DNA of 20,306 bases from an uncultured Bacilli bacterium (GCA_944327425.1 CALVHJ010000013.1:1-20306); one strand, 5' to 3'; positions 7,378 to 13,632 are shown, counted from the stretch's first letter. Numbers and translations: made by a program. Notes: generated by a model not told the origin, from the letters alone.

Positions 7378-8264
7378 TGGAGTTTTTGATAGCAATATTA
7401 ATATTAGTAATTATTTTAATTATACCAAATATTAAAATAGTTCCTCAAGCAAAAGCTTATGTAATAGAAAGATTAGGCAGTTATTATGTGACTTGGAATA
7501 ATGGTTTACATGTAAAGATACCTTTTGTAGATAGAGTATCAAAGATTGTTAGTTTAAAAGAAACAGTAAAGGATTTTGCTCCTCAACCAGTTATTACCAA
7601 AGATAATGTAACCATGCAAATTGATACGGTTGTATATTATCAAATAACTGATCCTAAATTATATACTTATGGAGTGGATGCTCCTGTTAGTGCCATTGAA
7701 AATTTAACAGCGACAACTCTTAGAAATATTATTGGTGAGCTTGAACTTGATCAAACACTTACAAGTAGAGACATAATTAATAGTAAAATGCGAGCTATTT
7801 TAGATGAAGCGACTGATCCATGGGGAATTAAAGTAAACCGTGTTGAAGTTAAAAATATTTTACCACCACGTGATATTCAAGATGCTATGGAAAAACAAAT
7901 GCGAGCTGAAAGAGAAAGAAGAGAGAAAATATTACAAGCTGAGGGTGAAAAAAAATCAAGTATTTTAATTGCTGAAGGTGAAAAAGAAAGTGCTATTTTA
8001 AGGGCAGAGGCAGAGGCTTTAAGTGCTATTAAAATTGCAGAGGGTCAAGCAGAGGCATTGATTAAAATTAAAGAAGCAGAAGCTAAAGGTATAGAGCTAT
8101 TAAAAAATGCAAAAGCTGATAGTTCAGTCCTTACTTTGAAGAGTTATGAAGCATTAGGAAAAGTAGCAGATGGTCAAGCGACAAAAATAATTATACCAGC
8201 TAATTTACAAGATGTAGCTACTTTTGGAACTACTTTAATGGAGGTTATGAAAGATAAGAAATAA
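7377..8264 (+). CDS. SPFH/stomatin-like membrane-microdomain protein (QmcA/slipin type)
   Basis: A 295-residue protein with an N-terminal membrane anchor (2-17), then an SPFH domain (about 20-180: IVPQAKAYVIERLGSYYVTWNNGLHVKIPFVDRV and the DAPVSAIENLTATTLRNIIGELELDQTLTSRD core). Ala/Glu/Lys-rich coiled-coil repeats follow at about 180-250 (AEGEKKSSILIAEGEKESAIL...) and a hydrophobic C-terminal tail. Such proteins form large oligomeric cages that organise membrane domains and protease activity. Coupling with the NfeD gene in front is the classical arrangement. Confidence 0.95.
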   Translation: MEFLIAILILVIILIIPNIKIVPQAKAYVIERLGSYYVTWNNGLHVKIPFVDRVSKIVSLKETVKDFAPQPVITKDNVTMQIDTVVYYQITDPKLYTYGVDAPVSAIENLTATTLRNIIGELELDQTLTSRDIINSKMRAILDEATDPWGIKVNRVEVKNILPPRDIQDAMEKQMRAERERREKILQAEGEKKSSILIAEGEKESAILRAEAEALSAIKIAEGQAEALIKIKEAEAKGIELLKNAKADSSVLTLKSYEALGKVADGQATKIIIPANLQDVATFGTTLMEVMKDKK

Positions 8265-8280
8265 GCTTATCTTTCCTTTT
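8250..8280 (+). terminator. Probable terminator after the SPFH gene
   Basis: A 9-bp stem AAAGATAAG/CTTATCTTT (8250-8258 with 8266-8274) is followed by CCTTTTT. The T-run is interrupted by CC, and the next start codon lies only 4 bases downstream, so read-through is possible. Confidence 0.6.
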
Positions 8281-8284
8281 TGCT

Positions 8285-8755
8285 ATGGAAAAACATACAA
8301 TTGATCCTTTTTATAATAAATATTCTAAAGTGTTGATACTTGGTTCATTTCCTAGTGTTAAATCAAGAGAAGCTAATTTTTATTATGCTCATCCTCAAAA
8401 TCGCTTTTGGAAAGTTTTAGCTAGTATATATCATGAAGAAATAGTTAATAAAAAAGATTTTTTAAATAGACATGGTATTGCTTTATTTGATGTTTGTGCT
8501 ACTTGTGAGATTAAAGGTTCTAGTGATGCGTCAATAAAAAAGGTTGTTTGTAATGATATATCGTTAATTACTAATGTTTGTGATATAAAATTAATTATTT
8601 TGAATGGGAAGACGGCTACTAAATTGTTTAATAAATTTGTGAAAGATATAAATATTAAAACGGTTAGTCTTCCTAGTACTAGTTCTGCTAATGCTAAGTT
8701 TAGTCTAAATGATTTAGTCCAAGCTTATCAAATAATTAAAGAGTTTACAGATTAA
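8285..8755 (+). CDS. Hypoxanthine-DNA glycosylase (UDG superfamily family 6)
   Basis: Removes deaminated bases (hypoxanthine) from DNA to start base-excision repair. The 156 residues carry the family signature L-I-L-G-S-F-P-S-V-K-S (17-27), then A-N-F-Y-Y-A-H-P-Q-N-R-F-W (30-42) with Asn39 in the position reported as critical in this family, and L-P-S-T-S-S-A-N-A (129-137) as the second active-site loop. Start: only this ATG is in frame near the motif, but no Shine-Dalgarno is visible, because the preceding bases are the SPFH terminator tail. Expression may depend on coupling to the SPFH gene (20-base gap) or on a leaderless transcript. Confidence 0.9.
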   Translation: MEKHTIDPFYNKYSKVLILGSFPSVKSREANFYYAHPQNRFWKVLASIYHEEIVNKKDFLNRHGIALFDVCATCEIKGSSDASIKKVVCNDISLITNVCDIKLIILNGKTATKLFNKFVKDINIKTVSLPSTSSANAKFSLNDLVQAYQIIKEFTD

Positions 8756-8808
8756 TGTAAAGTTTGTTGGCTTTAAAGATAAACTATTAGAAAATATAAA
8801 ATAAATTC

Positions 8809-8837
8809 TTTAAAAAAAGAAGAGCTTATGTTATACT
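8809..8837 (+). promoter_or_regulatory. Promoter of the pilin-like gene
   Basis: -35 TTTAAA (8809-8814), 17-base spacer, -10 TATACT (8832-8837) with an extended TGT in front. Confidence 0.55.
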
Positions 8838-8856
8838 TAACAAGGTGGTAAAATAA

Positions 8857-9225
8857 ATGAATAAATTAGGATATTCGAAAATAGAGATTTTAATAGTAGT
8901 AGTTTTATTAGGGATTGTAGCTTTTATTACAATCAATAATACTTCTTATGCATTTGCAATAGATAATAATGAGAATATTGCAGAAGTAAAAAAGTTAATT
9001 GAGATTCAGGCTAGGGATTATGCTTTAGATAATTTAGATTTATTTAAAGAAACTAAAACCACTTATATAAGTGTTGAAGATTTGTTAGAGGCTGGTTATT
9101 TGATAGCAAATGATAATGGTTTATTTACTGATCCAACCGATAGTTCTAAAAATTTAAATGATTCTAAAATTCGACTTGATTATGATGAGAGTAAGAATGA
9201 TGTTACGGCAGTTGTGACAGATTAA
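8857..9225 (+). CDS. Type IV pilin-like (pseudopilin) protein
   Basis: A 122-residue protein whose N-terminus is N-K-L-G-Y-S-K-I-E-I-L-I-V-V-V-L-L-G-I-V. Taking G5/Y6 as the prepilin cleavage site leaves Glu at mature position 5 and a hydrophobic helix, the pattern of type IV pilins and pseudopilins. The rest is a short acidic extracytoplasmic domain without cysteines. No prepilin peptidase, assembly ATPase or other pilin gene lies in the window, so either machinery elsewhere handles it or it is simply an anchored protein. Shine-Dalgarno AAGGTGG at 8842-8848. Confidence 0.7.
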   Translation: MNKLGYSKIEILIVVVLLGIVAFITINNTSYAFAIDNNENIAEVKKLIEIQARDYALDNLDLFKETKTTYISVEDLLEAGYLIANDNGLFTDPTDSSKNLNDSKIRLDYDESKNDVTAVVTD

Positions 9226-9231
9226 AATATC

Positions 9232-9260
9232 TTGCTTTTTTTTGTGAAGAAGAGTATAAT
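9232..9260 (+). promoter_or_regulatory. Promoter of the thioredoxin-like gene
   Basis: -35 TTGCTT (9232-9237), 17-base spacer, consensus -10 TATAAT (9255-9260). Confidence 0.65.
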
Positions 9261-9288
9261 ATGTACCGTATAAAAAAGGAGGACAATT

Positions 9289-9825
9289 ATGGAAGAAAAA
9301 ATAAGAAATTTAACGGTTATTGTTATTATAGGTTTCGTTATATTATTTGTAATGGTTTTAGGATTGTATTTTCGGGATGGAAGTATTAATGAATCAACAA
9401 CTAATAGTGGCAGTAGTAGTAGTTCTGCTACATATGATGTAAGTAAAATGACACAAGTTTCAGGAGAAGAGGCAGTTCGTTTATTTGATGATGGTGATAC
9501 CCATGTTTTATATATTGGTAGAAGTGGCTGTTCAATATGTGTTCAATTAGTACCACAATTAAATCAAGTTATAGATGATTGGGATTTAGAAATTAATTAT
9601 TTACCACTTGGAAGTAACTTTAGAACAGAATTTGCAGATTTATTTGATAAACTTTCAATTGAAACCGAGATTAATAATGAAGAAGGAACTTATGGAGAAT
9701 TGTTAGAAGCTCATGGTTATACACCGTTTGTTATAGTTATTCAAGATGGAAAAATGGTTGATGGTTTTGTTGGCTCAAGGGATGCTGATACTATTAAAGC
9801 TTTCTTAGAACCTTATGTGGGATAG
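9289..9825 (+). CDS. Membrane-anchored thioredoxin-like protein
   Basis: A 178-residue protein with an N-terminal membrane anchor (9-27), a Ser/Asn/Thr-rich linker (31-47), and a thioredoxin fold outside the membrane. The redox motif is C-S-I-C (Cys81, Cys84), and Y-T-P-F (144-147) supplies the cis-proline loop. The sequence resembles bacteriocin-transport accessory/thioredoxin-like proteins. It probably acts as an extracytoplasmic thiol-disulfide protein; possible clients include the cysteine-paired surface protein at 19384-20306. AAGGAGG at 9277-9283 sets the start. It is monocistronic and ends in two tandem terminators. Confidence 0.85.
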   Translation: MEEKIRNLTVIVIIGFVILFVMVLGLYFRDGSINESTTNSGSSSSSATYDVSKMTQVSGEEAVRLFDDGDTHVLYIGRSGCSICVQLVPQLNQVIDDWDLEINYLPLGSNFRTEFADLFDKLSIETEINNEEGTYGELLEAHGYTPFVIVIQDGKMVDGFVGSRDADTIKAFLEPYVG

Positions 9826-9846
9826 TTAAACTATCCTTTTTATTTT
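9820..9846 (+). terminator. First of two tandem terminators after the thioredoxin-like gene
   Basis: Stem GGATAG/CTATCC (9820-9825 with 9831-9836) followed by TTTTTATTTT. Confidence 0.8.
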
Positions 9847-9850
9847 GATT

Positions 9851-9874
9851 AGATGATTAAAAATCATCTTTTTT
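9851..9874 (+). terminator. Second tandem terminator
   Basis: Stem AGATGATT/AATCATCT (9851-9858 with 9862-9869), 3-base loop, then a T-run to 9874. Confidence 0.75.
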
Positions 9875-9900
9875 CGTGGAATTAAAGGCGTTTATAAGAG

Positions 9901-9931
9901 TTGACTTTATAAATATAGCGTATGATATATT
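9901..9931 (+). promoter_or_regulatory. Promoter of the small ORF-endolysin unit
   Basis: -35 TTGACT (9901-9906) and extended -10 TGA-TATATT (9923-9931). The 19-base spacer is long, so the extended -10 may do most of the work. Confidence 0.45.
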
Positions 9932-9948
9932 ATAAGGAGTTGATTTTT

Positions 9949-10017
9949 TTGGAAGAAAAAACAGAGATAATGAAGGAAAAAGAACCAATCGAAAAAGAAG
10001 AATATGAGGAGGTTTAA
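9949..10017 (+). CDS. Tiny acidic ORF (22 aa) leading the endolysin gene
   Basis: A TTG start with a strong AAGGAG (9934-9939) at good spacing encodes MEEKTEIMKEKEPIEKEEYEEV, almost entirely Glu/Lys. Its last codons contain the AGGAGG of the endolysin gene, and its stop lies 2 bases before that ATG, so it may control endolysin translation by coupling. It is too short to assign to any family. Confidence 0.45.
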   Translation: MEEKTEIMKEKEPIEKEEYEEV

Positions 10018-10019
10018 TT

Positions 10020-10808
10020 ATGAGTAGAGTTTTGAAAAATAAAGATAATCAAGTTACCCAGAAATATAAGAATAATATTCATGATGGAATAGATTTAGTT
10101 GGTTATAAGAATGCAATAGATTATATAGTAGCTCATAGTAATGGTGAAGTGATGGGTGTTAGAAGTAATTATAAAACGACAGATAAGTCGGGAAACTCTT
10201 ATGGCAATTATGTTAAGATAAAACATGAAAATGGTTATTATACTTTATATGCTCATTTGAAATATGGCTCTGTTACAGTACAAAAAGGAGATAAGGTTAG
10301 TAAGGGACAAGTTATAGGTTATATGGGAGCTACTGGACATGCAACGGGAGCTCATTTACATTTCGAAGTAAGAAATACAAGTGATAAAAAAATAGATCCT
10401 ACATCATATATTAATGACGATTTGCCTTTGGCTAAGGAAGATATAACAAGTGAATGTAAATTTAAAGTTGGCGATAAAGTTTTGATAAATGGAGCATTAT
10501 ATGTAAGTGCAAGTGCTTCTGTAGCCACTGGTAAAATAAGCAATAAAATAACTTATATTACAAGAGTAGCTAAAGATGAACTTCATCCTTATAATACAAC
10601 TGGAGATCTTGGATGGATGGATGAAAATGATATTAGATTATATAAAGAAAATTCGGAAGTGTTATATACTGTGCAAAAGGGAGATAACTTAACTAAAATA
10701 GCCGAAAAATATAATACAACATGGCAAAAAATTTATGAAGATAATAAAGCTATAATTGGGGATGATCCGGATTTTCTTAAAGTAGGCATAGTTTTAACTA
10801 TTAATTAA
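10020..10808 (+). CDS. M23 peptidase endolysin with SH3-like and LysM domains
   Basis: A peptidoglycan endopeptidase of 262 residues. The LytM/M23 domain (about 15-135) has the zinc ligands His21 and Asp25 (HxxxD), His79 and the HLH pair His112/His114. A bacterial SH3-like wall-binding domain follows (about 146-208, CKFKVGDKVLINGALYV...GWMDENDI), as in clostridial phage endolysins. The C-terminal LysM domain spans 214-262 (YTVQKGDNLTKIAEKYNTTWQKIYEDN). There is no signal peptide or membrane anchor, so export would need lysis or a holin, and a holin is encoded at 6508-6897. AGGAGG at 10007-10012 sets the start. Confidence 0.93.
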   Translation: MSRVLKNKDNQVTQKYKNNIHDGIDLVGYKNAIDYIVAHSNGEVMGVRSNYKTTDKSGNSYGNYVKIKHENGYYTLYAHLKYGSVTVQKGDKVSKGQVIGYMGATGHATGAHLHFEVRNTSDKKIDPTSYINDDLPLAKEDITSECKFKVGDKVLINGALYVSASASVATGKISNKITYITRVAKDELHPYNTTGDLGWMDENDIRLYKENSEVLYTVQKGDNLTKIAEKYNTTWQKIYEDNKAIIGDDPDFLKVGIVLTIN

Positions 10809-10816
10809 ATATTTAG

Positions 10817-10849
10817 GCAGGCAATAAAATTTAAGTATTGCTTGCTTTT
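10817..10849 (+). terminator. Intrinsic terminator of the endolysin gene
   Basis: A 10-bp stem with one G-T pair (10817-10826 with 10836-10845), 9-base loop, then TTTT. Confidence 0.7.
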
Positions 10850-10865
10850 CTAATTGACTATTTGC

Positions 10866-10884
10866 GTTTAACAGGGAGTTAAAC
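10866..10884. repeat. Inverted repeat in the convergent intergenic gap
   Basis: GTTTAAC-AGGGA-GTTAAAC, a perfect 7-bp dyad. The rest of 10850-10975 shows no gene or clear promoter. Confidence 0.3.
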
Positions 10885-10975
10885 TTAATTCGCTAAATAA
10901 TATTATAAGAATTAAAAATATAGGTTATGTTAAATGATAATGTATTTTGTTTGGCATATGAGGAATTGCAGGCAT

Positions 10976-11010
10976 AAAAAAATCTCATTTGATGATGAGA
11001 TGTTTTTTCA
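10976..11010 (-). terminator. Terminator of the tRNA-Arg/tRNA-Pro unit
   Basis: Read on the minus strand, stem ATCTCAT/ATGAGAT (11001-10995 with 10988-10982) is followed by a T-run complementary to 10976-10982. Confidence 0.8.
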
Positions 11011-11014
11011 AAAA

Positions 11015-11091
11015 TGGTCGAGAAGACAGGATTTGAACCTGCAACCCCTTGGTCCCAAACCAAGTGCACTACCAAATTGTGCTACTTCTCG
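11015..11091 (-). tRNA. tRNA-Pro(UGG), CCA encoded
   Basis: The minus strand folds as a full cloverleaf. The acceptor is CGAGAAG/CTTCTCG with discriminator A and encoded CCA, the anticodon stem is CTTGG/CCAAG with loop TTTGGGA (anticodon at 11055-11057), and the T arm contains GTTCAAATC. It reads Pro CCN codons and is transcribed together with tRNA-Arg, 4 bases downstream of it. Confidence 0.95.
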
Positions 11092-11095
11092 ATAA

Positions 11096-11172
11096 TGGTG
11101 CGCCCTAAGGGAGTCGAACCCCTAACCTTTAGATCCGTAGTCTAACGCTCTATCCAATTGAGCTAAGGGCGC
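11096..11172 (-). tRNA. tRNA-Arg(ACG), CCA encoded
   Basis: Minus-strand cloverleaf: acceptor GCGCCCT/AGGGCGC, discriminator A and encoded CCA, anticodon loop CTACGGA giving ACG (11136-11138), and T arm with GTTCGACTC. A34 is expected to be edited to inosine. Confidence 0.95.
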
Positions 11173-11209
11173 AACTCCGTTAGTTAGTGCACTTGTAAAA
11201 TGCATTATC

Positions 11210-11238
11210 ATTATATTATAATTATATGTAAAAATCAA
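11210..11238 (-). promoter_or_regulatory. Promoter of the tRNA-Arg/tRNA-Pro unit
   Basis: On the minus strand, TTGATT (11238-11233), 17-base spacer, TATAAT (11215-11210). It shares a 16-base block (AAAAACTCTTGATTTT) with the tRNA-Ala promoter. Confidence 0.75.
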
Positions 11239-11260
11239 GAGTTTTTGCATAAATTTTAAC

Positions 11261-11303
11261 AAAAAATAGAAAAGATAGAGCTATTTAAGCGTCTCTATCT
11301 TTT
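11261..11303 (-). terminator. Terminator of the double-HTH gene
   Basis: On the minus strand, an 11-bp stem AAAAGATAGAG/CTCTATCTTTT (11303-11293 with 11280-11270) is followed by CTATTTTTTG. Confidence 0.75.
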
Positions 11304-11725
11304 CCTAATATTTTATCTATTGAATAATGATATTTTTTGGCTAACTCATAAAGAGTAGTCGTAAGAATTAAATTCTTAGCATTCTCATATCTATTCCAAG
11401 TAGGTTGATTAATCTTCAATTCATTGGAGATTTGGACTTGAGTGAAACCTTTCTTTTGTCTAATCTTTTTCAAATTTTCACCAGTGACCTTTATTTTAAT
11501 GTCTGGTTTTTGGTTAGCATATTTCTTTTTGTCATTAAATCCAACGACGTAGTCGATGGAAACTCCAAAATAATTGCAAAATTGATTTAATCTCTTTAAA
11601 GGAATAGTATCGGTTCCACATTCCCACATACTATAAGAACCTTTAGAGACTCCCATAACTTCTGCAATATCTTGTTGCCTTAAACCAGCTTCTTCCCTGA
11701 TTTCCTTCATTCTTGGAAAATTCAT
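11285..11725 (-). CDS. Transcription factor with two tandem XRE-type HTH domains
   Basis: A 146-residue protein. The first HTH spans about 4-56 (MKEIREEAGLRQQDIAEVMGVSKGSYSMWECG), ending in the common FCNYFGVSIDYVVG motif. The second spans about 78-140 (ENLKKIRQKKGFTQVQISNELKINQPTWNRYENAKN...IDKILGKD). Two DNA-binding domains in one chain could let a monomer bind direct repeats. An in-frame TTG at 11737 exists, but GGTGAT at 11735-11730 fits the ATG at 11725. It is divergent from the gene at 11842, and its promoter region carries a 12-bp palindrome, so autoregulation and control of that gene are likely. A truncated relative lies at 19117-19430. Confidence 0.9.
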   Translation of the reverse strand: MNFPRMKEIREEAGLRQQDIAEVMGVSKGSYSMWECGTDTIPLKRLNQFCNYFGVSIDYVVGFNDKKKYANQKPDIKIKVTGENLKKIRQKKGFTQVQISNELKINQPTWNRYENAKNLILTTTLYELAKKYHYSIDKILGKDRDA

Positions 11726-11736
11726 ACTTATCACCA

Positions 11737-11742
11737 ATTATA
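11737..11742 (-). promoter_or_regulatory. Candidate -10 box of the double-HTH gene
   Basis: TATAAT on the minus strand, directly next to the GGTGAT ribosome site and 11 bases from the ATG. If used, the transcript would be almost leaderless. The -35 is weak. Confidence 0.3.
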
Positions 11743-11782
11743 ATTTTCTCAAAAAATACGTAATTATTATCATTTTGGAGTT

Positions 11783-11794
11783 TATATGCATATA
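11783..11794. promoter_or_regulatory. Candidate operator: 12-bp palindrome between divergent genes
   Basis: The perfect palindrome TATATGCATATA lies 2 bases upstream of the -35 box (TTTACA) of the gene at 11842, in the divergent region shared with the HTH gene. It is a plausible binding site for that regulator; there is no direct proof. Confidence 0.35.
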
Positions 11795-11796
11795 GT

Positions 11797-11825
11797 TTTA
11801 CAATATTTGCATTCTATGATAAAAT
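11797..11825 (+). promoter_or_regulatory. Promoter of the 11842 gene
   Basis: -35 TTTACA (11797-11802), 17-base spacer, extended -10 TGA-TAAAAT (11820-11825). Confidence 0.65.
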
Positions 11826-11841
11826 TATGCTAGGTGATTAT

Positions 11842-12432
11842 ATGAATAAGGCTAAATACATCGATCTATTATTTAGTGATATTAAGGATGAAGTGGAATT
11901 TGATATAGATGTATTATCTTTATTTAAAATATTGAAAGCTATGTTACAAATAGATGTTTCTAAAAGTGTTGAAGCATGGCTTTATTTGGTTAATAAATAT
12001 AATGTGTTAGAATTAAAAAAAGATATTGATTTTGAACCTTTATTAAATCTTTATTTAGTTGAACTTTTAAACTATAGAACTTTTTTAGAGGTTAGGGAAG
12101 TTATATCTATGATTTGTGTAGATAATCAGCAAATTATTTGGCAATTTTTTTTAAATTCCTTTAATGAAAATAGTGGTATATATAAGTATATAGATAAACT
12201 GATTTTAGATGAAAATTGTGAAGAGGAGTTAAAAGTTATTAAAGATCTTGTAAAAAGAAAAGATGAATTTGATAAAGCTATATTTGATGTTTTAACTTTC
12301 TTAAAAAATATAGTTTTTAAGCATATTCAAAGAGGAAAGACAAATATTAATTTTTTAATGCAGTTAGCTAATATGGCAATTAGTAGAAAAGATAGAGCTA
12401 TATTGAAAACATTATTAATTGATTATATTTAA
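11842..12432 (+). CDS. Unrecognised helical protein, 196 aa
   Basis: I do not recognise this protein. It is soluble and rich in Leu, Ile, Lys, Asp and Glu, looks all-helical with heptad-like spacing, and has no signal peptide or membrane segment. An ATG at 11827 is in frame, but AGGTGAT (11832-11838) lies between it and the ATG at 11842, so 11842 is chosen. It is divergent from the double-HTH regulator and followed 35 bases later by another unrecognised gene with its own promoter. Confidence 0.75.
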   Translation: MNKAKYIDLLFSDIKDEVEFDIDVLSLFKILKAMLQIDVSKSVEAWLYLVNKYNVLELKKDIDFEPLLNLYLVELLNYRTFLEVREVISMICVDNQQIIWQFFLNSFNENSGIYKYIDKLILDENCEEELKVIKDLVKRKDEFDKAIFDVLTFLKNIVFKHIQRGKTNINFLMQLANMAISRKDRAILKTLLIDYI

Positions 12433-12447
12433 AAATAAGGTTATAAT
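12419..12447 (+). promoter_or_regulatory. Promoter of the 12468 gene, overlapping the end of the preceding CDS
   Basis: -35 TTGATT (12419-12424), 17-base spacer, consensus -10 TATAAT (12442-12447). The -35 lies inside the last codons of the 11842-12432 gene. Confidence 0.7.
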
Positions 12448-12467
12448 ATTAGTAAGTGAGGTTTATA

Positions 12468-13172
12468 ATGAAATATTTTTTGGCGATTGATGAAAATGTA
12501 ATGAGAAGAAAAGAAAAAATTAAACCTATTAATTTAGGTAAAATAAATAAAGCGTTGGATAAAGATAATAATTTACGGGCTTTATGTAGTTTTACAACAA
12601 CTTTTAAAAACAAGAGGGAATTATGTGTTTTTTTACAAAAACAAGGGTTGATATCTACTAGGGAAATGGATTGTGATCTGTTACTTTATTCTTATGAAGA
12701 CGATAAAATATTTAATGCCGTTGCTTATAGAGCAGATGCAAAATATTTGGACTTTAGACAATTAGAAGAAATAATTTATAAGAATAGAGATAATAAAGGC
12801 TTTTTAAGTGCTTTAATTAGACATTATGCTAATTATAAATATTTAAGTAGAGAGATATATACAATTAAAAGCTATTTAGCTGAGCCTTATTTAGATTATA
12901 AATTGTATGATGTAATTAGATCTTTTGTGGACAAACTCTGTTTTAGACAAATAAATTCTAAAAGAATATTTAAGTTTGATAATTTATATAATTTAGGAAT
13001 GTTAGTTTCTAAACTGCTTCTTTTTGATAATAGAGATAAGAATGTTACGATGCCAAAAAATGAGACACCAACTGGTTATAAACCGTTAGCTGATAGTCCT
13101 GGATCTTTTCATTTAGAAGAATTAGAAGAAAGATTAAATAAAAAGCAAGAAGGACAGACTAGACTGTTTTAA
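12468..13172 (+). CDS. Unrecognised protein with a C-terminal QTRLF (clamp-binding-like) tail, 234 aa
   Basis: I recognise no domain. The protein is soluble: a mixed N-terminal part (1-105), a helical Tyr/Arg/Lys-rich middle (105-190), and a flexible tail with PTGYKPLADSPGS (201-213) and a charged helix, ending exactly in Q-T-R-L-F (230-234). QxxLF at a chain end matches the short linear motif by which DNA replication and repair proteins bind the beta sliding clamp. A GTG at 12456 is in frame, but GTGAGG (12456-12461) itself serves as Shine-Dalgarno for the ATG at 12468. The neighbours are rpoZ downstream and a helical unknown upstream, so a nucleic-acid role is possible but inferred. Confidence 0.75.
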   Translation: MKYFLAIDENVMRRKEKIKPINLGKINKALDKDNNLRALCSFTTTFKNKRELCVFLQKQGLISTREMDCDLLLYSYEDDKIFNAVAYRADAKYLDFRQLEEIIYKNRDNKGFLSALIRHYANYKYLSREIYTIKSYLAEPYLDYKLYDVIRSFVDKLCFRQINSKRIFKFDNLYNLGMLVSKLLLFDNRDKNVTMPKNETPTGYKPLADSPGSFHLEELEERLNKKQEGQTRLF

Positions 13173-13207
13173 AATGTAAATTTGATGTCAATAAATGGTA
13201 AAATCAC

Positions 13208-13236
13208 TTCATAATTATGTAAATATTTAGTATGAT
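13208..13236 (+). promoter_or_regulatory. Probable promoter of rpoZ
   Basis: TTCATA (13208-13213), 17-base spacer, TATGAT (13231-13236). Confidence 0.4.
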
Positions 13237-13261
13237 ATTAATGTACAAGGGAGCGGTGTAT

Positions 13262-13459
13262 ATGTTATATCCTTCAATCGATAAATTATTAAATATTGTG
13301 GATTCAAAGTATATTTTAGTTCATGTTGCTTCAATGAGGAGTAAACAAATGCTAGAAAACAGACATTTTCAAATGAAAGAAAGTGACTATGTAAACAAAA
13401 AAGAACTAGGAAGAGCTTTGGAAGAAATCGAAAAGGGATTTGTAAAAATAAAAAAATGA
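13262..13459 (+). CDS. rpoZ: RNA polymerase omega subunit
   Basis: A 65-residue product that stabilises the beta' subunit during RNA polymerase assembly. It starts M-L-Y-P-S-I-D-K-L-L as in Firmicutes omega, carries V-D-S-K-Y-I-L-V-H-V-A-S-M-R-S-K-Q and ends with K-K-E-L-G-R-A-L-E-E-I-E-K-G, matching the family along its full length. An upstream in-frame ATG at 13232 would add ten unrelated residues; AAGGGAG at 13247-13253 points to 13262. The usual neighbours gmk, coaBC and priA are absent: here rpoZ sits between an unknown gene and tRNA-Ala. The stop is TGA. Confidence 0.92.
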   Translation: MLYPSIDKLLNIVDSKYILVHVASMRSKQMLENRHFQMKESDYVNKKELGRALEEIEKGFVKIKK

Positions 13460-13477
13460 TTTTTTTGTAAAAAACTC

Positions 13478-13506
13478 TTGATTTTAACTATCTCATATGA
13501 TAAGAT
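13478..13506 (+). promoter_or_regulatory. Promoter of tRNA-Ala
   Basis: -35 TTGATT (13478-13483), 17-base spacer, extended -10 TGA-TAAGAT (13498-13506). An inverted repeat AACTATCT/AGATAGTT (13486-13493 with 13503-13510) spans the -10 box. Confidence 0.7.
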
Positions 13507-13518
13507 AGTTATGTTCTT

Positions 13519-13595
13519 GGGGAATTAGCTCAGTTGGCTAGAGCATCACGCTTGCACCGTGAGGGTCGCGGGTTCGAGTCCCACATTCTCCACCA
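13519..13595 (+). tRNA. tRNA-Ala(UGC), CCA encoded
   Basis: Full cloverleaf: acceptor GGGGAAT/ATTCTCC with one G-T pair, D arm TAGCTCAGTTGGCTAGAGCA, anticodon loop CTTGCAC giving TGC (13553-13555), T arm with GTTCGAGTC, discriminator A and encoded CCA. Confidence 0.97.
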
Positions 13596-13607
13596 ATTAA
13601 GAATTTT

Positions 13608-13632
13608 CGAACCATTTGGTTCGTTTTTATTT
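13608..13632 (+). terminator. Terminator of tRNA-Ala
   Basis: Stem CGAACC/GGTTCG (13608-13613 with 13618-13623), ATTT loop, then TTTTTATTT. Confidence 0.85.

Noticed and set aside
10893..11075. Minus-strand ORF of 60 codons
   Set aside because: It runs through tRNA-Pro and its terminator, so it is not a gene.
13443..13470. AAAAAAA-TGA-TTTTTTT after rpoZ as a terminator
   Set aside because: A pure A/T stem is too weak, and the T-run is the stem itself.
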